64,000 bases of DNA. Source: Planctomycetota bacterium. GTDB lineage: Bacteria > Planctomycetota > Phycisphaerae > Sedimentisphaerales > Anaerobacaceae. The stretch's first letter is position 1. The number at the start of each line of letters is the position of its first letter. The stretch is from assembly GCA_013349615.1 (NCBI GenBank), contig DUZJ01000007.1, positions 1-64,000 on the forward strand, read 5' to 3'. Shown piece by piece: positions 46,267-54,095 of this stretch. The notes beneath the pieces were generated by a model, which did no database searches, was not told the origin of the DNA, and saw nothing but the letters and a program-made list of their open reading frames with translations. The translations under genes and the position numbers were made by a program.

Positions 46267-47178
46267 CTAATCATGTGCACAGTTCTTGTTACCCTGAGTC
46301 TTTCCGCGTAGCTTATCCAAATGCTCATCGAACGTCCTGTAATTACGCTTACCTTGAGAACGCTTCATCTTTCCCGTAATCGTATTGTCAATTCTATATT
46401 GTAAGTATTTGATCAAATCAGCGAAACGACTTTTGGACACGAGGTATGTTCTGGCACCAAAGGTTTTTTCAACATTCTTGTGAATCATTGAAGGATGAAA
46501 TGGACGCCTGTCCTTTCCGGACTTAATCCCCTGTTTGCGCCAATCAATATAACGGCGAATCAAATGTTCAACATATGATTTCATCTCGATGCTTGCCGCA
46601 ATCGCATCGGATGGTTGAATTGAAAGCGCTTTCTTGCCACTTGTTCTAATGGTCAAGTGAGTGATCTGCTCGGCTTGTATGGAAGTATTCTGATTACCAA
46701 TAATGCTTTGGCTGAACTTAGAACTTTTCTGTTTGTTGTAAGCCTCCACAGTTGAGCCTTTTTTACTCAACCGCTTCCGTTTGAGTGTTGCTTGAATTTC
46801 ATCAAGAAATTTAGCTTTCGCCTTCTTGACGCTGAGACCCACCAAGTCAATGTAAACAATAGGTCGTAGTAAACCGTTTGGTTCACACTCTCTGACACGA
46901 ACTGGAATCAGTGACCGGTTTTGGCTTGTCGGGTCCTTGGCCAATGCCGCAGTCCATTCAGCCTCTGTAAATGTTGCATTAAGATAATCCGGAGAAAGGA
47001 CCAAAATGATTCGCCGTGTCTTCTGCAAAGCCTTATGCATTTCAGAAACAAAATTTGAACCTGCCACAAAATTGTTGGCCTGGAGAATTGTCGTGAAGCC
47101 AGCTTGGTCGAGCCAATCGGCAATTCTCTTTGCGTACTCTTTATCTGTTTTATTGTAGCTAATGAAAAAGTCTTCCAT
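46267..47178 (-). CDS. TIR-domain protein, probable defence effector
   Basis: The 303-residue protein begins with a TIR domain (MEDFFISYNKTDKEYAKRIADWL, then RIILVLSPDYL and FTEAEWTAAL with candidate catalytic Glu), spanning about 135 residues. Bacterial TIR domains in defence systems hydrolyse NAD+ or make signalling cyclic nucleotides. The remaining basic C-terminal region has no recognised domain; its IRRYIDWRKQG and LIKYLQYRIDN segments may be helical. It lies just after the methyltransferase stop. A GTG start at 47190 would overlap that stop. Confidence 0.82.
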   Translation of the reverse strand: MEDFFISYNKTDKEYAKRIADWLDQAGFTTILQANNFVAGSNFVSEMHKALQKTRRIILVLSPDYLNATFTEAEWTAALAKDPTSQNRSLIPVRVRECEPNGLLRPIVYIDLVGLSVKKAKAKFLDEIQATLKRKRLSKKGSTVEAYNKQKSSKFSQSIIGNQNTSIQAEQITHLTIRTSGKKALSIQPSDAIAASIEMKSYVEHLIRRYIDWRKQGIKSGKDRRPFHPSMIHKNVEKTFGARTYLVSKSRFADLIKYLQYRIDNTITGKMKRSQGKRNYRTFDEHLDKLRGKTQGNKNCAHD

Positions 47179-47186
47179 AACAATTC

Positions 47187-48683
47187 TCACACGAGTTTCC
47201 TTGCGATCTGTTCTTCCAGAATTTCTCGCACCGTCAGCGGAATAATGACCTTGCCCGTCGTGCGGAATAAATTGTCGATCTCTTTCAGCGCGTCCTCAGT
47301 ATAGCCGAAGGAAACAAAGAAACCTTTGGCCCGCTCGTGAGTAGTCATCACGCCCTCGAAATCACGGATATCTGGCGAACCGGTTTTGTCTTTCTGCTTG
47401 ACCTGTATGGGATACCAGACGTCCATAAAGTCCAGCTCACCGGCTTTCTTCTTCGGTGTGGCCGATACAGGATAAATGCGCCCGTCGATACCCATATCGC
47501 CGACCTGCGCCTTATTCGGAATACCGCCCAGCGCGATGACCGCCCAGTTCTCGAATTCAAACGGCGGGATTTCTCTAAGCTGCTTTTCGGTCCACGGCAG
47601 GTCACGAACGATAAAGCCCCGCCCAATCCGCCAGAGTTTCTCATCCTCTTTCATCTTGCAGACATCGCGCAGACGTTTGGCCATCACCCGGCAGGCCGTC
47701 GGTGACATATCAATACCTATCCACTGCCTGCCGAGATTCTCAGCCGCCACCAAAGCCGTCCCGCATCCGCAAAAAGCATCGAGAACAATATCGTTTTCAT
47801 TACTGCTGGCTTTGATGATACGGTCTAATAACGCTAAAGGCTTCTGTGTCGGATAGCCAAGACGTTCTTCTGATTGTGACTGAATCGGTGGAATATCCGC
47901 CCATATGCTGTCGATAGGCATTCCTTTTTGTTCATCGAGATATCGTTTGAGTCGTGGCACAGCACCGGGTTTAGACTGAACAATCAATCCTTTTTTATAG
48001 GCGTCTTGCATGCGTTTCTTTGTCCAGCGCCATACACGTTTAACGCCAAGAAATTCATAGGTAAGATTAGGTCTGTCTTTATTTGGATTTGTCAAATCTG
48101 CCAATTGATACTGTCTGCCAGTTTTCGGCTCAACGTATTTATAGAACTCCTTTATGTACTTCTTATCGTGAGGGAGATATTGGCGGTTAAAAGTATAATC
48201 ATTGTTTTTGGTGTAATAAAATATTGTGTCATGGTCGTTTGGAAATGAACGGAAAGCCAATCCCTTGGCGTTAGTTCGACGCCAAATGATTTCTGTTTGG
48301 AATTGATTTTCGCTGAATATCTGGTCTAACATTATTTTTACGTAGTGTGAGGCGTGCCAGTCGCAATGGTAATAGAATGAGCCTGTTTTCTTTAGGACGC
48401 GGTGCAGCTCGACACAGCGAGGCCGCATAAATTCGATATATGCCTGCGTGGAAGCGTGGCGGTCCTCGAATGAGCGTTTTTCCTTTGTTTCGCCCCAGAA
48501 AACCTCATAGTTGCGGTTGGAATTAAAAGGCGGGTCGATATAAATCAGGTCAACGCACCCATCAGGAAACTTTTTCAACTGGTCGAGATTATCCCCGCAA
48601 TAAATGACCCGCGTATCAATCAACGCTGACGGCTTGCCACCCGCAGGGTCTTTTTTTGAATCAGTTTTAATTTTCTTTGCCAT
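47187..48683 (-). CDS. DNA methyltransferase fused to Mrr-like nuclease domain
   Basis: The 498-residue protein has amino-methyltransferase motif IV DPPFNSNRNYEVFWGE (Asp50) and, much later, motif I DAFCGCGTALVAAENLGRQWIGID, the beta-class order typical of type III Mod and similar enzymes. A C-terminal domain (residues about 385-470) has GDMGIDGRIYP and WYPIQVKQKD, the D...QxK pattern of Mrr/PD-(D/E)XK nucleases. It may therefore be a single-chain modification-restriction enzyme. The fragments at 46078 and 49751 are relics of a close relative. Confidence 0.88.
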   Translation of the reverse strand: MAKKIKTDSKKDPAGGKPSALIDTRVIYCGDNLDQLKKFPDGCVDLIYIDPPFNSNRNYEVFWGETKEKRSFEDRHASTQAYIEFMRPRCVELHRVLKKTGSFYYHCDWHASHYVKIMLDQIFSENQFQTEIIWRRTNAKGLAFRSFPNDHDTIFYYTKNNDYTFNRQYLPHDKKYIKEFYKYVEPKTGRQYQLADLTNPNKDRPNLTYEFLGVKRVWRWTKKRMQDAYKKGLIVQSKPGAVPRLKRYLDEQKGMPIDSIWADIPPIQSQSEERLGYPTQKPLALLDRIIKASSNENDIVLDAFCGCGTALVAAENLGRQWIGIDMSPTACRVMAKRLRDVCKMKEDEKLWRIGRGFIVRDLPWTEKQLREIPPFEFENWAVIALGGIPNKAQVGDMGIDGRIYPVSATPKKKAGELDFMDVWYPIQVKQKDKTGSPDIRDFEGVMTTHERAKGFFVSFGYTEDALKEIDNLFRTTGKVIIPLTVREILEEQIARKLV

Positions 48684-48743
48684 AGGCCCCTAAGTATACC
48701 CAATACCTCGTTATTCTTAAGGTGATATTACCATAACCTTCAT

Positions 48744-49694
48744 TTAAACTATTGTTGCGCTAATCCTATTGTATAATTTTTTGCATAAATCTTCTGGGGA
48801 ATTATATACTATGTGATTATATTGTCTTGTATCAAAATGCAAATCTTTAACATCATCTTCTTTAACAGTAAAAATTACTGCTTTCCCCTTTCCCATAGCA
48901 TAGCCCGCCTCAAAATAAACTCCGCCTCTCTGACCAGAGAAGTCAGATACAAGAAATTTACAACGTTTAATTTCGGCAATGATTTCGTCGCAAATCTTAT
49001 TATTAAACTCTTGTAAGTCGATCCTTACCGGGATATAACCGGCTTTCTCAATGGCGAGCTTAACTCCTTTTTCGTAAAAGTCAGACATAGATGAATCAAA
49101 CCACATGGCCACAAAAACACGTTTGCTGTCCGTCGCTTGCTGTTGTAGATTCTCTATCATCTCCCAACATTTGGTTGTCAGAGTAAAAGACCAAAATTCC
49201 CAAGAATTGCTATCGCTGCAAGAATAAATCCATCCCTGATTTTCCAACTCCCTTAAAAAAAAGTCGCCATCTTGTGAAAAAATATTATACTTTCCCACTG
49301 GCTCCAAGTTGAGTTCAATTTTATCGAATGGTTGCTTTACCAGTCGACTCAAGTTCAGTAATGCTCGAACAACAAAATCACTTGCCTTTTTAGGGAACTC
49401 GTCTAATATTTCATCTATTAGAATTATGGAAAACTCATTCACCTTTACATTCGCGTCTTTCTTTCCGACTAATGTAACTCTTCCAAGCCCTTTAAGTCGT
49501 CTTTCATTTAAAACACAAGCTATCTTAAATTTGATAGATGGATCTTTAATATTAATACCATAAATACCCGGCCTTTCACCCAATTGATAGACACCGCAAT
49601 ATTCACAATCATATTGTTTTAACCGATGATGTAAAGGTGCAGTATATACCTCGCATTCAGTTCCACAAAAGAAACATTTATCAGCATTGCTCAT
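48744..49694 (-). CDS. Zinc-ribbon protein with deoxyribosyltransferase/TIR-like domain
   Basis: The 316-residue protein starts with a four-cysteine zinc ribbon (Cys7, Cys10, Cys30, Cys33). An uncharacterised middle region follows. From about residue 191 a nucleoside 2-deoxyribosyltransferase/TIR-like fold is seen: RVFVAMWFDSSMSDFYEKG, RCKFLVSDFSGQRGGVYFEAGYAMG with the Glu expected for catalysis, and KAVIFTVKEDD. Related domains occur in nucleotide-cleaving defence proteins. It lies 60 bp upstream of the methyltransferase, suggesting one unit of three genes. Function is inferred from folds and context. Confidence 0.7.
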   Translation of the reverse strand: MSNADKCFFCGTECEVYTAPLHHRLKQYDCEYCGVYQLGERPGIYGINIKDPSIKFKIACVLNERRLKGLGRVTLVGKKDANVKVNEFSIILIDEILDEFPKKASDFVVRALLNLSRLVKQPFDKIELNLEPVGKYNIFSQDGDFFLRELENQGWIYSCSDSNSWEFWSFTLTTKCWEMIENLQQQATDSKRVFVAMWFDSSMSDFYEKGVKLAIEKAGYIPVRIDLQEFNNKICDEIIAEIKRCKFLVSDFSGQRGGVYFEAGYAMGKGKAVIFTVKEDDVKDLHFDTRQYNHIVYNSPEDLCKKLYNRISATIV

Positions 49695-49750
49695 TGTTTT
49701 CCTCGCCTTTTTTCTTTTACATTCAGTATCTATCTGAAAATAAACTTAAA

Positions 49751-49876
49751 TTATAATATTTTTCTATTCAACTGCTCGAGTTTATCGCCGCAGTAAATCA
49801 CGCGCGTACTAACCACCGTTAACTGTTTGCCTACATTAGTAATTTTATTGGAACCGTATGGAGATTTCTTTCCCAT
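49751..49876 (-). pseudogene. N-terminal fragment of the second methyltransferase
   Basis: A 41-codon minus frame starts MGKKSPYGSNK and continues to STRVIYCGDKLEQLN before hitting a stop. It parallels the start of the complete methyltransferase (MAKKIKTDSK, then DTRVIYCGDNLDQLK). It breaks off just before the DPPF catalytic motif. With the C-terminal relic at 46078 on the same strand it marks the two edges of one broken gene. The rest of the 49695-50049 gap shows nothing else. Confidence 0.8.
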
Positions 49877-50049
49877 AACTCGTAAGTATAAGCTCTATCT
49901 AATAATTTGCAATCGCCATCAACGGCAAAATTCACAAGACAATGTCTAATATATTGTATGTTAATCGAGCAAGATGTTTTACTTACCCGCAGCCTGAGTA
50001 ATACCGCATTTTAGGAGATGGCCCGCAAAGAGTATCCCCAATGAAATGT

Positions 50050-50310
50050 CTAAATGGCTTCTTTAGGTAATTTCCAGTCATGCATTTCTTCTTTCAGCAA
50101 AAACTGAAGATCTTCAACATTTAGCGCACGAACTTGTGCAGGCATCCAGTTATACTTTTTAACTAGATAATAATGTACTGCATCAATTCCATCTAGCGAC
50201 TTATATCCTTCTCGCTCGGCCAAATGATCACCAAAGCAATCAATGGAATACATAATACCGCCTTCAGCTGCACGCAACTTTTTCATGACTTTATAACGTT
50301 CGTTTGACAT
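50050..50310 (-). CDS. Small protein of unknown function
   Basis: The 86-residue protein has SNERYKVMKKLRAAEGG, DAVHYYLVKKYNWMPAQVRALNVEDLQFLLKEEM and a short end. It looks mostly helical, soluble and slightly acidic. I do not recognise a family. It stands alone next to the defence island relic; an immunity or regulatory role would be guesswork. Confidence 0.55.
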   Translation of the reverse strand: MSNERYKVMKKLRAAEGGIMYSIDCFGDHLAEREGYKSLDGIDAVHYYLVKKYNWMPAQVRALNVEDLQFLLKEEMHDWKLPKEAI

Positions 50311-50691
50311 CTAAATACTCCCTATTTAATATGGCTCGCTAATAATGATTATACAGTTTGTATAAATCGGGAACCAGAACCAGTTTCTACCGGTATAAGA
50401 AGTTCTCGTTGCTTCTTCAACGCTCGTCTTTCATGGCAACTTTTAATATTATTGTGTAGAATATGTAAACTGCGGACCTATGTCAAGTACGAGTTTTCGG
50501 TATCAAGCAGACAGAAATTTTGTATGATTGAATATATTGTATTAATCTCTCAAATTCATATAATATCAAACCAGGCATGTAATATAGTTCGGCTATTAGC
50601 AAAAAAAACTTGCACAAGGAAGATAGAGGTTTTTTAAGAAGTGCAATCTTCGTAAGGCAAAAGTAAGTAAAAATCATTAAAAGGATTTGAT
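50311..50691. other. AT-rich intergenic region
   Basis: This 381-bp gap lies between divergent genes. No repeat family or RNA gene is recognised. AAAAGGA lies just before the next start codon. Confidence 0.4.
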
Positions 50692-51123
50692 ATGCCTAAA
50701 TGCTATGAACATAAGGTTATTGCATCTGCAACGGGAGCTATCTCTGCGTTTGGATATGGATATTATGCAGAGCAAGATTTTGCAAAAGCATGGCAGTACG
50801 CTCTTGGCGGTGTTTTGGGAGGTCGTATTACAGCAGGAATAGCGGATTTTCTTGAGCCTTCTAAAATATTTGGCCCAAACCACAGAAGTTTTTTCCATGG
50901 GATAGCGCTAAATGGCGGATTAGCTGCTGCGGCATATAATCCAGGTAAGGAATGGCTGCTATCATTGGTTCATAAAGCTATTGAGTGCGACAACAAACAA
51001 GAGCCTTTTAAGGCTTTTAGGTACAGGGTATTAGTAGGCCTAATTATAGGTGGGGCTGGTGGCCATATATCCCACTTATTAGCTGACTCAATAACACCCA
51101 ATGGTTTGCCATTATTGTGTTGA
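50692..51123 (+). CDS. YdjM/DUF457-like membrane-bound hydrolase
   Basis: The 143-residue protein has EHKVIASATGAISAFGYGYY, DFLEPSKIFGPNHRSFFHG and GHISHLLADSITPNGLPLL. These match the His/Asp pattern of DUF457 (YdjM-type) membrane-bound metal-dependent hydrolases. Helices LGGVLGGRITAGIA and VLVGLIIGGAGG would sit in the membrane. It is somewhat shorter than most members. AAGGA precedes the ATG. The substrate is unknown. Confidence 0.68.
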   Translation: MPKCYEHKVIASATGAISAFGYGYYAEQDFAKAWQYALGGVLGGRITAGIADFLEPSKIFGPNHRSFFHGIALNGGLAAAAYNPGKEWLLSLVHKAIECDNKQEPFKAFRYRVLVGLIIGGAGGHISHLLADSITPNGLPLLC

Positions 51124-51252
51124 TTTTAAACCATTTGAAAAATAACATTAAATGTGTCCGCCTGCACCCTCAGGTGGTACATTTTTCCCTGTTTTTTGAG
51201 ATACTTTAGCGAATTAATCACTTGAAACCTCTTTTATATTTTTGATATGCCT

Positions 51253-51290
51253 GCCCCTTGGGATAGCGTAGCGTTATCCCTTTGGGGTAG
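51253..51290. repeat. Family B palindrome
   Basis: GCCCCTTGGGATA, a short loop, then TTATCCCTTTGGGG form the same GATA/TATC-centred hairpin as the 43950 copy. Nearby (51345-51392) lies CCTTCGTGG, AATCCGTGAAATCCGTGG, another low-complexity dispersed unit. Confidence 0.75.
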
Positions 51291-51493
51291 CTTTGCACTT
51301 TACATTTTGATTTTTAATTTTCTGATGTGCCCTCCGTGGCTATTTTCTTTGTGCCTTCGTGGTTAAAAAATCCGTGAAATCCGTGGTAAATTTTTTTGTT
51401 AAAACAGTTTTATTTCCATTGAACATTCCAACAAAGTTTGGTATAATTACAATAGCCATAGAAATGGCAGTTCAGCGGAGAACCGCACGTATC

Positions 51494-51536
51494 GTCCGGC
51501 ACCAAATTACGGCAGCAGCCTATTTGGTGCGGGACA
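51494..51536. repeat. Family E palindrome
   Basis: GTCCGGCACCAAAT and TTTGGTGCGGGAC form an imperfect stem closely related to the one at 45634-45679. A second hairpin, TTCGTATC plus complement, lies at 51636-51653. Confidence 0.7.
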
Positions 51537-51703
51537 CGTCCATAAACCATTATTTGGCAAGATAGGCAAAGTTTTGAATTTGGGTAATTTCGATTTTGAT
51601 ATTGTTTCGAATTTCGTGCTTCGTATTTCGTATTTTTCGTATCGAGATACGAATTTCTCCTCTACAACTGTAGAGAGCGCACTACAAATCGCTCATTTTA
51701 TGC

Positions 51704-51896
51704 AAAACAAACCCAATTTCCAAAAAGCCCAAATGAACGTAAGCCGAGTTTCAACAAGGGATTATGAAAAAAAGACACTTGGTCAACGTGGGAAAAACAA
51801 ACCCAATTCAAAGCCAAAACAAACCCAATCAAACCCAATTAAAGCCAATAAAATCCCAAAACAAACCCAATACAAACCCAAACAAACCCAATCTGT
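51704..51896. repeat. Degenerate CAAACCCAAT repeat tract
   Basis: About seven copies of AAACCCAA(T) occur with irregular spacing, read on the plus strand as NKPN/KQTQ peptides. The reading frame is open and joins rplM but is not part of it. No ribosomal protein L13 homology exists here. With the two palindromes above it fills the 924-bp gap 51124-52047, where no gene is supported. Confidence 0.75.
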
Positions 51897-52047
51897 AGTG
51901 AGCTTGCCGAACCTATTTCAAACGAGGCCCTTACTCATGGGTAGAAAGATCAAATCCAAATTATTGAATTTTAACCTCAAAATTAGTTTGACAAACTGGC
52001 GCAACTCGCTAAAATCTTGTTTTTTGGGTCGTGAACGGGAGACTTCT

Positions 52048-52560
52048 ATGAAGAGTTTTATGGCAAAGAAAAATCAGGTCGAGCAAAAATGGCTGCTTGT
52101 TGATGCCGAAGGGGCCGTTTTGGGCCGAATGGCCGCTAAAATTGCGCCTATACTGATGGGAAAAGCCAAGCCTACATATACCCCCCACGTTGACGTGGGC
52201 GATTATGTAATTGTAGTAAACGCTGACAAAGTGAAAGTCACCGGCAAAAAGGCCGAGATGAAGCAGTATGATTATTACACGCATTTCCCCGGCGGGCATA
52301 AATTCGTCAGTTTTGCCGATATGATGACAAAAAAGCCCGAAAAGGTAGTTGAATTGGCGATAAGGCGGATGCTGCCGAAGAATAAATTAGGCAGAGCGAT
52401 GCTGAAAAAATTGAAGGTTTATCGAGGCCTGGAACACAATCACCAGGCCCAGAAACCTGAAAAGATAGAATTGTTAAGAGAGAACGATGATTATGGCAGA
52501 AGCCCAAACAGAAAATACAGTTCAAACAGAAAATACTGCTCAAACAGAAAATACTGCTGA
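52048..52560 (+). CDS. rplM: 50S ribosomal protein L13
   Basis: L13 is an early-assembly protein of the large ribosomal subunit. The 170-residue product has KWLLVDAEGAVLGRMAAKIA, DYVIVVNADKVKVTGKK, YYTHFPGGHK and LPKNKLGRAMLKKLKVY. Homology ends near LRENDD; the last about 20 residues come from an 18-bp tandem repeat shared with rpsI. GGGAGA five bases before the ATG at 52048 sets the start; the frame is open much further upstream through repeats. Confidence 0.95.
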   Translation: MKSFMAKKNQVEQKWLLVDAEGAVLGRMAAKIAPILMGKAKPTYTPHVDVGDYVIVVNADKVKVTGKKAEMKQYDYYTHFPGGHKFVSFADMMTKKPEKVVELAIRRMLPKNKLGRAMLKKLKVYRGLEHNHQAQKPEKIELLRENDDYGRSPNRKYSSNRKYCSNRKYC

Positions 52561-53017
52561 GAGTCTGACTGTAGATGCCGCAGCTACAGCGGCCAAACCG
52601 GAGCGCAAGCCCATTAAGGAGCCGGATAAGGGCGGCTACTACTGGGGCACAGGCAGAAGAAAAAGTGCCGTCGCGAGAGTTAGAATCAAGCCAGGAGACG
52701 GCAAATTGCTGGTTAACAAAAAAAAGCTCGCCGATTACTTTGCTCGCGAACAGGACCGAATAGCGGTCTTGGCTCCGCTGAGAACGGTTGACGTCGAGAA
52801 GTCTTTCGATGTTTTTGTCAATGTCCGCGGTGGTGGAACGACCGGCCAGTCCGGCGCTGTACGTTTAGGGATTGCCAGGGCGCTGAGGAACTATGACGAA
52901 AATTATATCCAGCCGCTGCGGGACGGCGGCTATCTTACACGCGATGGCAGGATGGTCGAAAGAAAGAAGCCGGGCCAAAGAGGCGCAAGGAGAAGATTCC
53001 AGTTCTCGAAACGTTAG
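52487..53017 (+). CDS. rpsI: 30S ribosomal protein S9
   Basis: S9 contacts the P-site tRNA through its basic tail. The 176-residue protein has a 40-residue acidic N-terminal extension made of QTENTA repeats. The family core follows: YWGTGRRKSAVARVRI, FVNVRGGGTTGQSGAVRLGIARAL, and the end KKPGQRGARRRFQFSKR. The start may be the ATG at 52487 or the one at 52493. It overlaps rplM by 74 bp, which is unusual for this pair. Confidence 0.95.
   Translation: MIMAEAQTENTVQTENTAQTENTAESLTVDAAATAAKPERKPIKEPDKGGYYWGTGRRKSAVARVRIKPGDGKLLVNKKKLADYFAREQDRIAVLAPLRTVDVEKSFDVFVNVRGGGTTGQSGAVRLGIARALRNYDENYIQPLRDGGYLTRDGRMVERKKPGQRGARRRFQFSKR
52505..52558 (+). repeat. 18-bp tandem repeat read in two frames
   Basis: Three copies of CAAACAGAAAATACTGCT (the first with two changes). 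In the rplM frame they encode SNRKYC-type units; in the rpsI frame, QTENTA units. They lie exactly in the rplM-rpsI overlap. Confidence 0.9.
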
Positions 53018-53046
53018 TTTGCAAAGCATTTTTCAGGATTATTGAA

Positions 53047-53077
53047 AGAGCCACTGGATTTTCCGGTGGCTTTTTTT
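53047..53077 (+). terminator. Intrinsic terminator after rpsI
   Basis: GAGCCACTGGA pairs with TCCGGTGGCT around a TTT loop, followed by a run of T. It ends the rplM-rpsI transcript 30 bp after the rpsI stop. Confidence 0.88.
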
Positions 53078-53094
53078 GTAAGGTGTAAATTTCA

Positions 53095-53991
53095 ATGTCA
53101 ATATCAGAACATACAACCAAGGGAGCAGTTTTGATGGCTCTGGCAAGCGTCTTTTTCTGTATGGCAGGCTGTCTGGTAAAGTCCGGCTCCCATATCGGGG
53201 CTTACAGGATGGCTTTCTTTCGATTCGTCATAGGAATGGGCCTTATTGCGGCCGCTGCCATGTCGGGGCGGGTTAAGCTTGTCTTTAATAACAAAAAGCT
53301 GTTGTTTTTGCGGGGTGTTGCCGGCGGGATAGCCATCCTTATTGGGTTTTTGTCTATTACCAAGCTGGGTCTGGGTAAAGGGATGGTTCTGATATGCTCA
53401 TATCCAATCTTTGCAAGTATTATCAGTGCGGTGTTTCTGAAAGAACGACTGCGGCTGTTCGATATTGGGGCCATTCTGACGGCTATTGCAGGTATTTACT
53501 TTATCGCTTACGAAAAGCAGGAAGGCTTTTCACTGCTGGTCTTTGGCAAATATGAACTTTTGGCGGTACTCGGAGCGGTGATTGCGGGAATAGCTGTCAC
53601 GCTCATACGCAGGCTCCACGATACGGATGACTCAATGTCGATTTACTTTTCCCAGTGTTTGGTGGGGATGTGGCTGGTCTTAGGTCCGTCTTTCAGCAGC
53701 GAAGGCCCCGTCGGCCTAAATGGCGTCTTTATCCTGCTGGGCATCGGTGCCACTGTCACTGTCGGTCAGTTGTTGATGACGGAGGGCTTTAAATACGTAC
53801 CGGTCAAGACCGGCTCATTGTTACTTATGATCGAGCCGGTATTGTGCTATGTAGCTGGTGTAACCATATTCAGTGAACGCCTGACCTTATCTTCTGTGTG
53901 TGGTTCAGTGCTGGTTGTCGGCGCCTGTGCGGTGGTGCTGACCCACAGAAGGCTTGACCGGCAAGTCCAAACCGGTGTGTCTGGCGTGTAA
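53095..53991 (+). CDS. EamA/DMT-family transporter
   Basis: The 298-residue integral membrane protein has about ten helices in two EamA halves: MALASVFFCMAGCLVKSGS opens the first and LLAVLGAVIAGIAVTLIRRL the second, with KTGSLLLMIEPVLCYVAG in the conserved end region. These carriers export or exchange metabolites; the substrate cannot be told. It starts just behind the rpsI terminator, with AGGTG ahead. Confidence 0.85.
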   Translation: MSISEHTTKGAVLMALASVFFCMAGCLVKSGSHIGAYRMAFFRFVIGMGLIAAAAMSGRVKLVFNNKKLLFLRGVAGGIAILIGFLSITKLGLGKGMVLICSYPIFASIISAVFLKERLRLFDIGAILTAIAGIYFIAYEKQEGFSLLVFGKYELLAVLGAVIAGIAVTLIRRLHDTDDSMSIYFSQCLVGMWLVLGPSFSSEGPVGLNGVFILLGIGATVTVGQLLMTEGFKYVPVKTGSLLLMIEPVLCYVAGVTIFSERLTLSSVCGSVLVVGACAVVLTHRRLDRQVQTGVSGV

Positions 53992-54095
53992 TTGTGGTGG
54001 TATTTATGCCTGCGCAACTGTAATATATTAACAGTGTTACAAACGTTGCGAACCGGCAAAACAAAGTTGGCTAACAGAAAAGAAAGGAACGTGCA

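Noticed and set aside
51704-51896. CRISPR array
   Set aside because: The units are about 10 bp, degenerate and irregularly spaced, with no spacers of constant length and no cas genes.
51574-52047. Long N-terminal extension of L13
   Set aside because: It is made of dispersed repeats; L13 homology and a ribosome site start at 52048.
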